Shown here one piece after another: positions 9,606 through 19,044 of a DNA stretch of 64,000 bases. The notes under the pieces are model-generated. The model was given only the letters and a program-made list of their open reading frames with translations, was not told the origin of the DNA and ran no database searches. Source of the stretch: Thalassolituus oleivorans MIL-1 (GTDB taxonomy: Bacteria; Pseudomonadota; Gammaproteobacteria; Pseudomonadales; Oceanobacteraceae). Both the position numbers and the translations under genes were made by a program. Each line of letters opens with the position of its first letter. Within the stretch, counting starts at the first letter, position 1. The stretch spans positions 1,647,001-1,711,000 of the forward strand of contig NC_020888.1 of NCBI RefSeq assembly GCF_000355675.1, read 5' to 3'.

Positions 9606-10791
9606 ACTTCCAGATGAGCGTGGCCATTTCGGTATTTTCGGCGGACGTTTTGTTTCTGAAACACTGACAGCAGCGCTTGATGAGCTGCAATCTACCTACG
9701 AAAAACTGCGTGAAGATCCTGAGTTTCAGGCGCAATTTGATTCGGACTTAGCCCATTATGTGGGCCGTCCATCCCCGTTATATTTGGCCGAACGTCTTAC
9801 TGAATATTGTGGTGGTGCGCAGATTTATCTGAAGCGCGAAGATTTAAACCACACCGGCGCTCACAAAATTAACAACACCATAGGCCAAGCCTTGTTGGCT
9901 AAGTTTATGGGCAAGAAAAAGATCATTGCCGAAACCGGGGCTGGCCAACATGGCGTAGCTTCTGCAACCGTAGCCGCGCGCTTCGGTTTGGAATGTAAGG
10001 TATTTATGGGCTCGACTGACGTTGAGCGCCAGAAGCTCAACGTCTATCGCATGAAGTTGTTAGGCGCAGAGGTTGTGTCAGTAACATCGGGGACCAAAAC
10101 CCTGAAAGATGCGATGAATGAAGCGATGCGTCATTGGGTTACGAATGTCGATGATACCTATTATGTGATCGGCACGGCTGCGGGCCCACATCCATATCCT
10201 ATGCTGGTTCGCGATTTCCAGAGCGTGATTGGTCGTGAAACGATTCGCCAATGCGATACCCAAATCGGTCGTCAGCCTGATGCTGTGGTTGCGTGTGTTG
10301 GTGGCGGTTCAAACGCGATTGGTATGTTTTATCCTTACATTAAGTATCCAGAAGTTGCCATGTATGGTGTTGAAGCCGGCGGGTTAGGTTTGCATGGCGA
10401 TGATCATGCTGCGCCGCTAAGTAAAGGACGCCCGGGCGTACTGCACGGCAACCGTACTTACTTAATGGAAGACGATAATGGCCAAATCATGAGCACGCAT
10501 TCGATTTCGGCAGGCTTGGATTACCCTGGCGTTGGCCCAGAGCACAGCTGGTTGAAAGACGTTAAGCGTGCTCAATACGTTGCCGCTACGGATGACGAAG
10601 CGATGGATGCTTTCCATAAACTGACGCGTTTAGAAGGCATTATGCCAGCGTTAGAGTCTGCCCATGCCGTTGCGTATGCGATGAAGCTAGCGGCGACTAT
10701 GAGCAAAGATCAGGTGATTGTGGTGAATCTTTCTGGGCGTGGGGATAAAGATATCCATACTGTTGCCACGTTAGACGGTGTAACCGCTTGA
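9577..10791 (+). CDS. trpB: Tryptophan synthase beta chain TrpB
   Basis: Condenses indole with serine using PLP. At 404 residues it is the standard length. The PLP-lysine (about residue 97) lies in [10 protein letters not shown], the phosphate-binding loop is [11 protein letters not shown], and a late NLSGRGDKD segment is present. The GTG at 9577 was taken as start because AAGAGG precedes it and it opens just before the conserved [16 protein letters not shown]; this overlaps trpF by 29 nt. trpA follows only after a 231-bp gap filled by a palindromic repeat, unlike the usual tight trpBA junction. Confidence 0.97.
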   Translation: MSTNTDFNVELPDERGHFGIFGGRFVSETLTAALDELQSTYEKLREDPEFQAQFDSDLAHYVGRPSPLYLAERLTEYCGGAQIYLKREDLNHTGAHKINNTIGQALLAKFMGKKKIIAETGAGQHGVASATVAARFGLECKVFMGSTDVERQKLNVYRMKLLGAEVVSVTSGTKTLKDAMNEAMRHWVTNVDDTYYVIGTAAGPHPYPMLVRDFQSVIGRETIRQCDTQIGRQPDAVVACVGGGSNAIGMFYPYIKYPEVAMYGVEAGGLGLHGDDHAAPLSKGRPGVLHGNRTYLMEDDNGQIMSTHSISAGLDYPGVGPEHSWLKDVKRAQYVAATDDEAMDAFHKLTRLEGIMPALESAHAVAYAMKLAATMSKDQVIVVNLSGRGDKDIHTVATLDGVTA

Positions 10792-10795
10792 TTAT

Positions 10796-10913
10796 GAACC
10801 TGCTGCGCTCGGAAATACGGCGTTAAAAATCAGCTCGGTATGCTCATGTACGACTTGTACACTGCGCTACCTCGCTGATTTTTGCCTTGTCTTTCCATCG
10901 CTCGCGACGGTTC
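10796..10913. repeat. 118-bp imperfect palindromic intergenic element
   Basis: The outer ends GAACC (10796) and GGTTC (10913) are inverted. Inside, AAAAATCAGC (10825-10834) pairs with GCTGATTTTT (10874-10883) and the centre is TGTAC-GACTT-GTACA, so the whole stretch folds into a long imperfect hairpin. The outer arms also align with mismatches (GAAA, GCG, CG blocks shared). It looks like a REP/MITE-type non-coding element lodged between trpB and trpA. No ORF is present. Just after it, TTTAGGTATAGCT occurs twice in tandem (near 10921-10947). Confidence 0.75.
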
Positions 10914-11022
10914 TGAAGCTCTTTAGGTATAGCTTTTTAGGTATAGCTCTCTATAGGGTGCTCAGAAATAATTATTCTTCCTCGCGATCAACATATCGAG
11001 AGGAATTGGTAGGATTAAAAAA

Positions 11023-11826
11023 ATGTCTCGTATCAATACTGTATTTACTGCTTTAAAAGAACAGGGTCGCCAAGCGCTGATCCCCTACGTAACGGCGGGT
11101 GATCCGCTGAAAGAATCTACTGTGCCTATGATGCATGCGATGGTAGAAGCCGGTGCCGATATCATTGAATTGGGAGTGCCGTTTTCGGACCCAATGGCTG
11201 ACGGCCCGACCATTCAATTGGCGTGCGAACGCGCGTTAGAGCACGGTACGTCATTGCGTGATGTATTGGCTATGGTGACGGAATTCCGTAGCAAAGATAG
11301 CGTTACTCCGATCGTGTTGATGGGGTATTTGAACCCTGTTGAAGCCATGGGTTATCAGGCGTTTGTCGATGCTGCTATTAAGGCGGGTGTTGATGGTGTT
11401 TTGATGGTGGATTTACCGCCAGAAGAAGCGCACGACGTTGATAGCATCTTCAAAAAAGCAGGGCTGGATGTGGTCTATTTGATTGCGCCAACCACCACTG
11501 ATAAGCGTATCGAAAGCATTGGTCACGCTGGTAGTGGTTATGTGTATTACGTGTCTATCAAGGGTGTGACTGGCTCGAATACCTTGGATATTGATGACGT
11601 TGCACGCAACTTAGAGCGTATTCGTAAGCACGTTAGCATCCCTGTCGGTGTGGGCTTTGGCATTCAGAACGGCGAAACTGCCGCCAAGGTTGCGAAAATT
11701 TCTGATGGTGTGATTGTGGGTAGTGCGTTGGTTAATCGTATTGCCGCAAACCAACACCAACCAGACGTTGCGATTAAAGAAGTGTCCGACATATTAAGAA
11801 CGATGCGTTTAGCGATGGACGCGTAA
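11023..11826 (+). CDS. trpA: Tryptophan synthase alpha chain TrpA
   Basis: Cleaves indole-3-glycerol phosphate and channels indole to TrpB. The 267-residue TIM barrel contains the catalytic glutamate in [17 protein letters not shown] (about residue 50), the aspartate in [10 protein letters not shown], and the phosphate-binding [14 protein letters not shown] and GVIVGSAL motifs. Because of the repeat upstream, trpA may be transcribed from trpF-trpB or from its own promoter. folC follows 10 bp later; accD, often found here, is missing. Confidence 0.97.
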   Translation: MSRINTVFTALKEQGRQALIPYVTAGDPLKESTVPMMHAMVEAGADIIELGVPFSDPMADGPTIQLACERALEHGTSLRDVLAMVTEFRSKDSVTPIVLMGYLNPVEAMGYQAFVDAAIKAGVDGVLMVDLPPEEAHDVDSIFKKAGLDVVYLIAPTTTDKRIESIGHAGSGYVYYVSIKGVTGSNTLDIDDVARNLERIRKHVSIPVGVGFGIQNGETAAKVAKISDGVIVGSALVNRIAANQHQPDVAIKEVSDILRTMRLAMDA

Positions 11827-11836
11827 GCCAGTCATT

Positions 11837-13129
11837 ATGTTGCAAACATTTTCTAGCGTAGACGAGTGGTTAACCCATCTTGAAGGCATTCATCCGGCGG
11901 AGATCGAACTAGGTCTAGCGCGTGTCTCCAAGGTTGGAGCAGCAGTGGGCTGCTTACGAGCTGCACCACTGATGATTTTGGTGGGTGGAACCAACGGCAA
12001 AGGGACCACCAGCGCGCTCATAGCAGCTTTATTACGCCAACGTGGATTGCGCGTTGGTGTATACAGTTCGCCGCATATTTTGCGTTACAACGAGCGCGTT
12101 AGTATTGATGGTGTTGATATCAGCGACGCTGATTTATGCGCAACCTTTGCTCATATCGAAGCCGCGCGTGGAGATACGACGCTCACGTATTTTGAATTCG
12201 GTACGTTAGCGGCGTTGATTTATTTTCAACAGCAGGGTGTCGATGCCTGTGTGATGGAAATTGGATTAGGCGGTCGTCTTGATGCGGTGAATATCGCAGC
12301 CGCGGATATTTCCGTAGTGACCAGTATTGGTTTGGATCATCAGTCTTGGTTGGGTGATACGGTCGCAGAAATCGCTTATGAAAAGTGCAGTATCGCTCGC
12401 AAAAACTGTTTTCTAGTTTGCGGTCAGCCGGATGCTCCCGATACTGCTGCAACAACAGTGGAGAATATTGGCGGGCAGTTTGTTGGGCGTGACGATGAAT
12501 TTAGCGCTCGACGAAGCGATTCCGGTGTGGAAGTGCGATTTCGTGATAGTCGCGGTAGTCCGCAATGTTGGGCTTTACCGACACCTAAAATTCCTTATCC
12601 AAACGTTGCTACTGCCATTCAAACATTGGCTTTGATCAATCAATTGCCGAGTTATGCCGAGGTTGTTGAGGTAGTTTCGACCTTGGCTGTTCCTGGGCGA
12701 TTACAGACATTTGATTTTGGCGCTCTGCGTTTAACTCTTGATGTTGCCCATAATCCTCAAGCAGCTGAGTTTATTGGTCAGCAGTTAGTTCAAGTGGACG
12801 GTATTGTGCTCGGTATGTTGGGCGATAAAGATGTCGAGGGTGTATTGCGGGTTTTACCAGCAAGTAAGGTTTTCCATCTTGTTAGTCTGACTCAGTGTCA
12901 TCGCGGTTTAAGTGCTCAAGCATTGCACGCTCGCGCCGATTTTGCTGCAGACATTCAAGTGCAAGAGTGGGATACCGTTGAACAGGCGCTGAATATGTTA
13001 ATAGCGACAAATGCAACAGGACATTGGCTTATTGCTGGGTCATTTTATACGGTTGAAGCGGCTCAAATTTGGCTAAATGCTCATCAAGCTGATCGGCAAA
13101 TGCAGAGCAGCGGACAGGGAGTTGCATAA
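11837..13129 (+). CDS. folC: Folylpolyglutamate / dihydrofolate synthase FolC
   Basis: Adds glutamate to dihydropteroate and to folates using ATP. The 430-residue Mur-ligase-family protein has the P-loop VGGTNGKGTTSALIAALL at ~50-67, the MEIGLGGRLDAVN metal/omega loop and the C-terminal LDVAHNPQAAEFI segment. It begins 10 bp after trpA and its stop overlaps the next ATG by one base. In E. coli and P. aeruginosa accD precedes folC; here trpA takes that position. Confidence 0.95.
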   Translation: MLQTFSSVDEWLTHLEGIHPAEIELGLARVSKVGAAVGCLRAAPLMILVGGTNGKGTTSALIAALLRQRGLRVGVYSSPHILRYNERVSIDGVDISDADLCATFAHIEAARGDTTLTYFEFGTLAALIYFQQQGVDACVMEIGLGGRLDAVNIAAADISVVTSIGLDHQSWLGDTVAEIAYEKCSIARKNCFLVCGQPDAPDTAATTVENIGGQFVGRDDEFSARRSDSGVEVRFRDSRGSPQCWALPTPKIPYPNVATAIQTLALINQLPSYAEVVEVVSTLAVPGRLQTFDFGALRLTLDVAHNPQAAEFIGQQLVQVDGIVLGMLGDKDVEGVLRVLPASKVFHLVSLTQCHRGLSAQALHARADFAADIQVQEWDTVEQALNMLIATNATGHWLIAGSFYTVEAAQIWLNAHQADRQMQSSGQGVA

Positions 13130-13683
13130 TGGAACTACACCTTAAAAAGCGCATATTAGGCGCGCTCGTCACGGTTGGTATCGCTGCATTGGTGCTGCCT
13201 GTGGTGCTAGATGGTTCACGTACTCATCGCGGATTGAGTTCAGACATTCCTCCCATGCCAGAGCCACCTCAGTGGTCAACGTTAGAAGATGAACGAAAGG
13301 TGAGGAAAGAGCTGGAGCAGTTAGCCAGCGGTGAAGCTGAAAAAATGGTATCCGTACCTGATATCGTAGTGGTTGATCATGACGATACCTCTCGCGGTGG
13401 AGCTCAAAGTGATCGCTCAAGTTTGGATGATGAGCAAATGCCATATGCATGGACATTGCAGATTGGTGTCTTCTCTCAGCGCGATAACGCTCATCGCTTA
13501 CGCGATAAATTACGCGGGTTAGGTTATAAGGCTTATGTGCAAGAATTCGCCGAAACAAAGCATACAGGCGTTTATGTTGGGCCCGAATTAACGCGCGCGA
13601 AGGCTGAAGAATTACAAGCAGCACTTAAAGCAGAGTTGAAGCAGAAAGACATCTATCTGCGGCGCTACAAGGCTGAGAGTTAA
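13129..13683 (+). CDS. SPOR-domain inner-membrane protein (DedD-like)
   Basis: 184 residues: a short cytoplasmic start (MELHLKKRILGALV), one membrane helix (~9-27), a linker rich in charged residues, and a C-terminal SPOR domain (~100-180; WTLQIGVFSQRDNAHRLRDKL, GYKAYVQ, GVYVGPELTRAKAEEL). SPOR domains bind denuded glycan strands at the division septum, and DedD-type proteins support constriction. Position between folC and cvpA is the same as dedD in E. coli and PA3110 in P. aeruginosa. One-base overlap with folC. Confidence 0.88.
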   Translation: MELHLKKRILGALVTVGIAALVLPVVLDGSRTHRGLSSDIPPMPEPPQWSTLEDERKVRKELEQLASGEAEKMVSVPDIVVVDHDDTSRGGAQSDRSSLDDEQMPYAWTLQIGVFSQRDNAHRLRDKLRGLGYKAYVQEFAETKHTGVYVGPELTRAKAEELQAALKAELKQKDIYLRRYKAES

Positions 13684-13732
13684 TCCACAGAAGAGCCCAA
13701 CGATTAGAGCTTTCTTACCCAGCGTGCTTTGG

Positions 13733-13738
13733 TATACT
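13733..13738 (+). promoter_or_regulatory. Candidate -10 element upstream of cvpA-purF
   Basis: TGGTATACT reads as an extended -10 (TATACT at 13733-13738), 33 bp before the cvpA ATG. No convincing -35 or PurR-type operator was recognised nearby. Confidence 0.4.
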
Positions 13739-13770
13739 GCGCGCTTTCTTGAAGTACTCAGAGGCAACGA

Positions 13771-14265
13771 ATGGCGGTAATTGATTGGGTGATACTGGCC
13801 GTTGTCGTGGTGTCGGCCCTGATCAGTCTAAAGCGCGGCTTTGTGAAAGAAGCGCTATCACTTGCCTCGTGGGTCGCAGCATTTTTGGTTGCGCGCTTCT
13901 TTAGCGCCAACTTGGCAACCTTACTGGTTGGACAGATTGAAACGAACTCTCTTCGTTGGATCGTCGCTTTCGTTATTCTTTTTGCAGGCACTTTAGTTGT
14001 CTGTGCTTTACTGAACTATCTATTGTCTGAAGTTGTCAGGATGACGGGACTGAGCGGTACGGATCGGGTTTTCGGTATGGTCTTTGGACTTGCCCGCGGC
14101 CTTTTGATCCTAGTTGCGATTGTGTTTTTGGCGCAGTTCACGCCAGTGGCACAAGATCAGTGGTGGCAGGATTCCCTCTTTATACCTCACCTAGAAACAG
14201 TTGCTGATTGGGCGCGAAAAACGCTGCCATCAACAGTAACTCAGGTGATGACGACTACTAATTAA
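13771..14265 (+). CDS. cvpA: CvpA family membrane protein
   Basis: 164 residues with four predicted membrane helices (about 3-20, 27-50, 62-86, 103-125) and the family N-terminal pattern IDWVILAVVVVSALISLKRGF. In E. coli CvpA is needed for colicin V production and bile or envelope tolerance; the biochemical role is unclear. It lies 27 bp before purF, the conserved cvpA-purF pairing. Confidence 0.92.
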   Translation: MAVIDWVILAVVVVSALISLKRGFVKEALSLASWVAAFLVARFFSANLATLLVGQIETNSLRWIVAFVILFAGTLVVCALLNYLLSEVVRMTGLSGTDRVFGMVFGLARGLLILVAIVFLAQFTPVAQDQWWQDSLFIPHLETVADWARKTLPSTVTQVMTTTN

Positions 14266-14292
14266 ACTCTAGCTTTTTGAGGTTACACGCGC

Positions 14293-15816
14293 ATGTGCGG
14301 AATAGTGGGTATTGTCGGCAAATCCCATGTCAACCAGGCTATCTATGATGCCCTGACAGTATTGCAACACCGTGGTCAAGATGCCGCGGGTATCGTGACT
14401 AGCTACGGCAACAAACTGTGTTTGCGTAAAGATAATGGTCTCGTGAGTGATGTATTCCGCACTCGTCATATGCAGCGCTTACTGGGCAATATGGGTATTG
14501 GCCATGTGCGTTATCCAACGGCAGGTAGTTCGAGTTCGGCGGAAGCTCAGCCGTTCTATGTTAACTCGCCTTATGGGATTACCTTGGCACACAACGGTAA
14601 CCTGACTAATACAGAAGAGTTGGCAGACGATATCTATCGCGAAGATCTACGTCATATTAATACGACGTCAGACTCTGAAGTCTTGTTGAATATCTTTGCT
14701 CACGAGTTGCAAGAACAGCGTCAGTTGCTACCAACGCCAGACGTTATTTTTAAAGCAGTGAGCGAAGTTCATAAGCGTATTCGTGGTGGCTATGCCGTGG
14801 TTGCTATGATTAGCGGCTATGGCATCGTAGCTTTCCGTGATCCTCATGGTATTCGCCCTGCGATTTTCGGCTCTCGCGAGACTGCGACAGGCATGGAATA
14901 CATGGTTGCCTCTGAATCGGTTGCTCTAGATGCGCTTGGTTATAAAATCGAACGCGACATAGCACCTGGGGAAGCGATTGTTATCACAGAGGATGGTCAG
15001 TTGTTTACTCAGCAATGTGCTGAGCACACTGAGCTAACGCCGTGTATTTTCGAACAGGTTTATTTTGCGCGTCCTGATTCTATTATTGATGGCGTTGCAG
15101 TTTATAAAGCGCGTTTGCGCATGGGTGAAAAGCTGGCAGAAAAGATTTTGCGTCAGTACCCTGATCACGATATCGACGTTGTGATTCCAATTCCAGATAC
15201 GAGCCGTTCATCTGCCTTGGAATTAGCCAATCGTTTAGGCGTGAAGTATCGCGAAGGCTTTATGAAAAATCGCTACATTGGCCGCACCTTTATTATGCCG
15301 GGCCAGCAGTTGCGTAAAAAATCCGTTAAGCAAAAGCTTAATGCCTTGGATTTAGAATTCCGCGGTAAAAACGTGTTGTTGGTCGATGATTCCATTGTTC
15401 GCGGTACAACGTGCGAGCAGATCATCGAAATGGCTCGCGATGCTGGCGCGAATAAAGTGTATTTTGCTTCAGCGGCTCCGGCGGTTCGTTACCCTAATGT
15501 TTATGGTATCGATATGCCGGCGAAAGAAGAGTTTATCGCTCACGGTCGAACCACAGAAGAAATCGCCACGGCAATTGGTGCCGACTGGTTGGTGTATCAA
15601 GATATCGACGATCTCGTTTCTGCGTGTTTAGAAGGCAGTAAAACATCAGCCAAGAGTTTTGATTGCTCGGTATTTAACGGCAACTACATCACTGGCGATA
15701 TTAACGATGAGTATTTCGAACGTCTTTCTCAGCTGCGTAATGATGCAACAAAAGAAGGTAAGCGCGTTGTAGAAAACGTTGCAATCGATCTACATAACGA
15801 TGAAACCGAGTCCTGA
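14293..15816 (+). CDS. purF: Amidophosphoribosyltransferase PurF
   Basis: First committed step of purine synthesis: PRPP and glutamine to 5-phosphoribosylamine. The 507-residue protein starts MCGIVGIVG, exposing the catalytic Cys2 nucleophile of the class II glutaminase domain (1-~230). The C-terminal phosphoribosyltransferase half has the PRPP loop [13 protein letters not shown]. It uses the E. coli-type form without a long propeptide. metZ follows after 12 bp as in Pseudomonas. Confidence 0.97.
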   Translation: MCGIVGIVGKSHVNQAIYDALTVLQHRGQDAAGIVTSYGNKLCLRKDNGLVSDVFRTRHMQRLLGNMGIGHVRYPTAGSSSSAEAQPFYVNSPYGITLAHNGNLTNTEELADDIYREDLRHINTTSDSEVLLNIFAHELQEQRQLLPTPDVIFKAVSEVHKRIRGGYAVVAMISGYGIVAFRDPHGIRPAIFGSRETATGMEYMVASESVALDALGYKIERDIAPGEAIVITEDGQLFTQQCAEHTELTPCIFEQVYFARPDSIIDGVAVYKARLRMGEKLAEKILRQYPDHDIDVVIPIPDTSRSSALELANRLGVKYREGFMKNRYIGRTFIMPGQQLRKKSVKQKLNALDLEFRGKNVLLVDDSIVRGTTCEQIIEMARDAGANKVYFASAAPAVRYPNVYGIDMPAKEEFIAHGRTTEEIATAIGADWLVYQDIDDLVSACLEGSKTSAKSFDCSVFNGNYITGDINDEYFERLSQLRNDATKEGKRVVENVAIDLHNDETES

Positions 15817-15828
15817 GGGGATCAGGTA

Positions 15829-17043
15829 ATGAAGGATTTTTCAGAATTTAATGGCCGTTATCAATCCGATTTAACCGATGCCGGATTTGATACGCTAGCA
15901 GTGCGAGCTGGACAAGTTCGTACTCATGAGTGTGAGCATTCAGAAGCTATCTTCACGACTAGCAGTTATGTATTTAACTCGGCCGCAGAGGCAGCTGCGC
16001 GTTTTTCTGGCGAAGTGCCGGGTAACGTCTACTCACGCTACATGAATCCAACCGTTCGCACCTTTGAAGAACGCTTAGCGGCACTTGAAGGTGGTGAACT
16101 GTGTGCTGCTACTGCATCCGGTATGGCGGCTATTTATTCTGTCTGTATTGCTCACATGCAAGCGGGTGACCACTTAGTGTCGTCACGCAGTGTATTTGGT
16201 AGTACCAATATTCAGTTCGAACGGTATTTGCGTAAATTCAATGTCGATATTACCTACGTTGATTTATTGGATATTGATGCTTGGCGCGCAGCGATTAAAG
16301 ACAACACTAAGATGTTGTTTTTAGAGTCGCCGTCAAATCCGTTAACTGAAATTGCGGATATTCGTGCGTTGGCTGAATTAGCCAAAGAAACCAACACTTT
16401 ATTGGTGGTGGATAACTGTTTCTGTACCCCAGCGCTGCAAAAGCCGTTAGCGTTAGGTGCCGATCTGGTTATTCACTCGGCCACCAAATATATCGACGGC
16501 CAAGGCCGTTGTATTGGCGGTGCAGTGGTGGGGTCTGCGGAATTAATTGAGCCGGTTGTTGGTGTATTGCGTTCCGTTGGTCCAACCATGAGCCCATTTA
16601 ATGCGTGGGTGTTTTTAAAGGGGTTAGAAACACTTGGTCTGCGAATGAAAGCGCACAGCGAGAACGCATTGGCGTTAGCGCAATGGTTAGAACAGCATCC
16701 CAAAGTCACCAAAGTCAATTATGTGGGTTTGCCTACGCATCCTCAGCATGAGCTTGCCATGAGTCAGCAAACTCTGGGGGGCGGTGTCTTGTCATTTGAG
16801 GTCGCCGGAGGTCGCGAAGCGGCTTGGAAGGTCATCGATGCTACACGTATGATCTCCATTACGGCGAACTTAGGTGATACTAAAACGACGGTGACGCATC
16901 CGGGCACGACGACCCATGGTCGTTTAACCGATGAGCAGCGCGATGCTGCAGGTATTAGCCAAGCCTTGATTCGTATCGCCGTTGGTCTAGAAGATGTTCA
17001 AGACATTATTGCGGATTTAGCCAGCGGCTTAGACGCTCTGTAA
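15829..17043 (+). CDS. metZ: O-succinylhomoserine sulfhydrylase MetZ
   Basis: PLP enzyme that makes homocysteine directly from O-succinylhomoserine and sulfide. 404 residues of the Cys/Met-metabolism family, with PLP-lysine near residue 220 in SATKYIDGQGR, the aspartate in VVDNCFCTPALQ and a late NLGDTKTTVTHPGTTTHGR substrate loop. The purF-metZ order is the Pseudomonas arrangement and favours MetZ over MetB or MetC paralogues. A clear terminator follows. Confidence 0.93.
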   Translation: MKDFSEFNGRYQSDLTDAGFDTLAVRAGQVRTHECEHSEAIFTTSSYVFNSAAEAAARFSGEVPGNVYSRYMNPTVRTFEERLAALEGGELCAATASGMAAIYSVCIAHMQAGDHLVSSRSVFGSTNIQFERYLRKFNVDITYVDLLDIDAWRAAIKDNTKMLFLESPSNPLTEIADIRALAELAKETNTLLVVDNCFCTPALQKPLALGADLVIHSATKYIDGQGRCIGGAVVGSAELIEPVVGVLRSVGPTMSPFNAWVFLKGLETLGLRMKAHSENALALAQWLEQHPKVTKVNYVGLPTHPQHELAMSQQTLGGGVLSFEVAGGREAAWKVIDATRMISITANLGDTKTTVTHPGTTTHGRLTDEQRDAAGISQALIRIAVGLEDVQDIIADLASGLDAL

Positions 17044-17053
17044 TCTGTTAGCG

Positions 17054-17084
17054 GCATCTGCGGGTTATCCCCGTAGATGCTTTT
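17054..17084 (+). terminator. Rho-independent terminator after metZ
   Basis: GCATCTGCGGG pairs with CCCGTAGATGC (one G-U) around a short TTATC loop, followed directly by TTTT. It lies 10 bp after the metZ stop. Confidence 0.8.
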
Positions 17085-17160
17085 CAAATTCCCTTAAAAA
17101 CTGGATTTTATCCTACCTTTACCCTTAAGCTCGAAGGCTGTCGATTTTTAAGGTGTCCTC

Positions 17161-18078
17161 ATGGCTGAGCCAATTGCCAACGCATTAGAACAACTCAATA
17201 AAGTTATCCTTGGTAAAGAGCCAGAACTAAAACTAGCGCTGACGTGCTTGTTGGCAAAAGGTCATCTGCTGATTGAAGACTTACCGGGCATGGGCAAAAC
17301 TACCTTGTCTCATGCATTGGCTAAAGTGTTGGGCCTTGATTACAACCGGATTCAATTCACCAGCGATTTGCTGCCTGCGGATATTCTTGGCGTCAGTATT
17401 TTCGAGCGTGAAGGCGATCACGGACAATTCCGTTTTCATGCGGGTCCTGTTTTCAGCCAGTTATTGCTTGCTGACGAAATTAATCGCGCTACACCTAAGG
17501 CGCAAAGCGCCTTGTTAGAGGCGATGGAAGAAGGCCAAGTCACCGTCGAAGGCGAGACGCGTCCATTGCCCGATCCATTCTTTGTGATAGCCACTCAAAA
17601 TCCGATTTCTCAGGCGGGAACATTTCCCTTACCAGAATCACAGCTCGACCGTTTTTTAATGTGTATTCAATTAGGTTATCCCGATGAGCGTGCTGAACGT
17701 GAATTGTTAGAAGGGGTGGATCGTCGTTCGATGATTGCAGGTCTAAATGTGACCATCGACCATGCCATGCTAACTCGATTACAAGCGGCGGTACTCAAAG
17801 TTAAAGCGTCGTCCAGTGTCTTGGACTACTTACAACGTATTGTCGCCTTTACGCGCACCCAAGGTGGCTACGCTTATGGACTATCGCCACGCGGTGCACT
17901 GGCGCTGCTGCGTGCCGCCAAAGCATGGGCCGTGGTGCATAAACGTTTGTATTTGTTACCCGAAGATATTCAGGCCGTACTTCCTGCGGTAGCGGATCAC
18001 CGTTTAGGTGATAGTGCCGGTGGTGGTGCTCATAGCGCATCGCAAACAATTTTAACGCGCGTGCCGGTATTGCTTTAA
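17161..18078 (+). CDS. MoxR-family AAA+ ATPase
   Basis: 305 residues with Walker A LPGMGKTTL (~41-49), Walker B LLLADEINR (~101-109), and sensor motif VIATQNPI followed by the QAGTFPLPESQLDRF arginine-finger region. MoxR ATPases act as chaperone-like remodelers, usually with partner proteins encoded next door. It is the first gene of a three-gene run: 3 bp separate it from a DUF58 gene, which overlaps a transglutaminase gene. That is a widespread operon of incompletely known role in the envelope. Confidence 0.92.
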   Translation: MAEPIANALEQLNKVILGKEPELKLALTCLLAKGHLLIEDLPGMGKTTLSHALAKVLGLDYNRIQFTSDLLPADILGVSIFEREGDHGQFRFHAGPVFSQLLLADEINRATPKAQSALLEAMEEGQVTVEGETRPLPDPFFVIATQNPISQAGTFPLPESQLDRFLMCIQLGYPDERAERELLEGVDRRSMIAGLNVTIDHAMLTRLQAAVLKVKASSSVLDYLQRIVAFTRTQGGYAYGLSPRGALALLRAAKAWAVVHKRLYLLPEDIQAVLPAVADHRLGDSAGGGAHSASQTILTRVPVLL

Positions 18079-18081
18079 ATC

Positions 18082-19044
18082 ATGCGAGCTTTTTTTCAAC
18101 GACGTTGGGCTACATGGTTAGATCAACGTATACCAAGTACTGCGATGTTAGCCTTATCTCATCGTTCGGTATTTATATTACCGAGTCGAGTTGGTTTCAT
18201 GCTCGGCTTTGTTTTGTTGGTTATGCTGGTAACGGCCATTAATTATCAAAACAGTCTGATTTATGCCGTCACGTTTTGGTTATTTAGCGTTGCACTGACG
18301 AGTATGTGGTTCACCTTCGCTAATTTGTCTGGCCTAACGCTGACAGCAGGGCACGCAAATCCAGTGTTTGCCGGAGAAATGTTAGATCTACCGGTAACCC
18401 TTTCTGCGCAACCTAAGCGCATGGCCGCTGGAGTTCTGGTGGGTTATCGCGGCGAGCCCTTAGTGATGCACACAATTCCTGCGAATGGACGTGTCATTGC
18501 GCGCTTATCGCAGCGAACCACGAAACGTGGTTATTTTAAAGCCGGGCGTTTACGCGTCGAAAGTCGCTTTCCATTAGGGTTTTATACAGCATGGTCTTGG
18601 GTGGCACTCGACTACCGTGTATTGGTATATCCCGCGCCCGAATCTTCACCTTTGATTTTAGGTGACGGCGAAGAGGGGGAAACGGTACTAGGTGCTATTG
18701 CACATAGATCGGGGGAGCAAGATTTTAATGGCCTGCGTAATTATCAGCCTGGCGATTCGATGCGACAAATTGCCTGGAAACATTTAGCTCGTGGCAAAGG
18801 GTTAATGACTAAACAATTCGATCACGACGATGGCGCACTCTGTTGGTTGCGTTGGGATAACGTGAATGTCGCCAACGTAGAGCGCCGCTTATCACGACTT
18901 TGTGGCTGGGTATTAGAGGCTCATCACAATGGTTGGCGCTACGGTTTACAATTACCGACTATAGAAATTCCGCCCGCAAATAGCGACGTTCATCTACAAG
19001 CCTGCTTAGAAGCCTTGGCGTTATATGGGCAGGATAAACAATGA
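18082..19044 (+). CDS. DUF58 domain membrane protein
   Basis: 320 residues. Two membrane helices lie at ~36-75, followed by a beta-rich stretch and the DUF58 signature DFNGLRNYQPGDSMRQIAWK (~213-232) with LARGKGLMTKQFD. DUF58 proteins often have a vWA-like fold and accompany MoxR ATPases. Spacing to moxR is 3 bp and the stop overlaps the next start by 4 bp (ATGA), so coupling is likely. Confidence 0.9.
   Translation: MRAFFQRRWATWLDQRIPSTAMLALSHRSVFILPSRVGFMLGFVLLVMLVTAINYQNSLIYAVTFWLFSVALTSMWFTFANLSGLTLTAGHANPVFAGEMLDLPVTLSAQPKRMAAGVLVGYRGEPLVMHTIPANGRVIARLSQRTTKRGYFKAGRLRVESRFPLGFYTAWSWVALDYRVLVYPAPESSPLILGDGEEGETVLGAIAHRSGEQDFNGLRNYQPGDSMRQIAWKHLARGKGLMTKQFDHDDGALCWLRWDNVNVANVERRLSRLCGWVLEAHHNGWRYGLQLPTIEIPPANSDVHLQACLEALALYGQDKQ

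Noticed and set aside
13169-13624. 151-codon minus-strand ORF
   Set aside because: Antisense to the SPOR-domain gene, which has clear domain signatures; no independent support.
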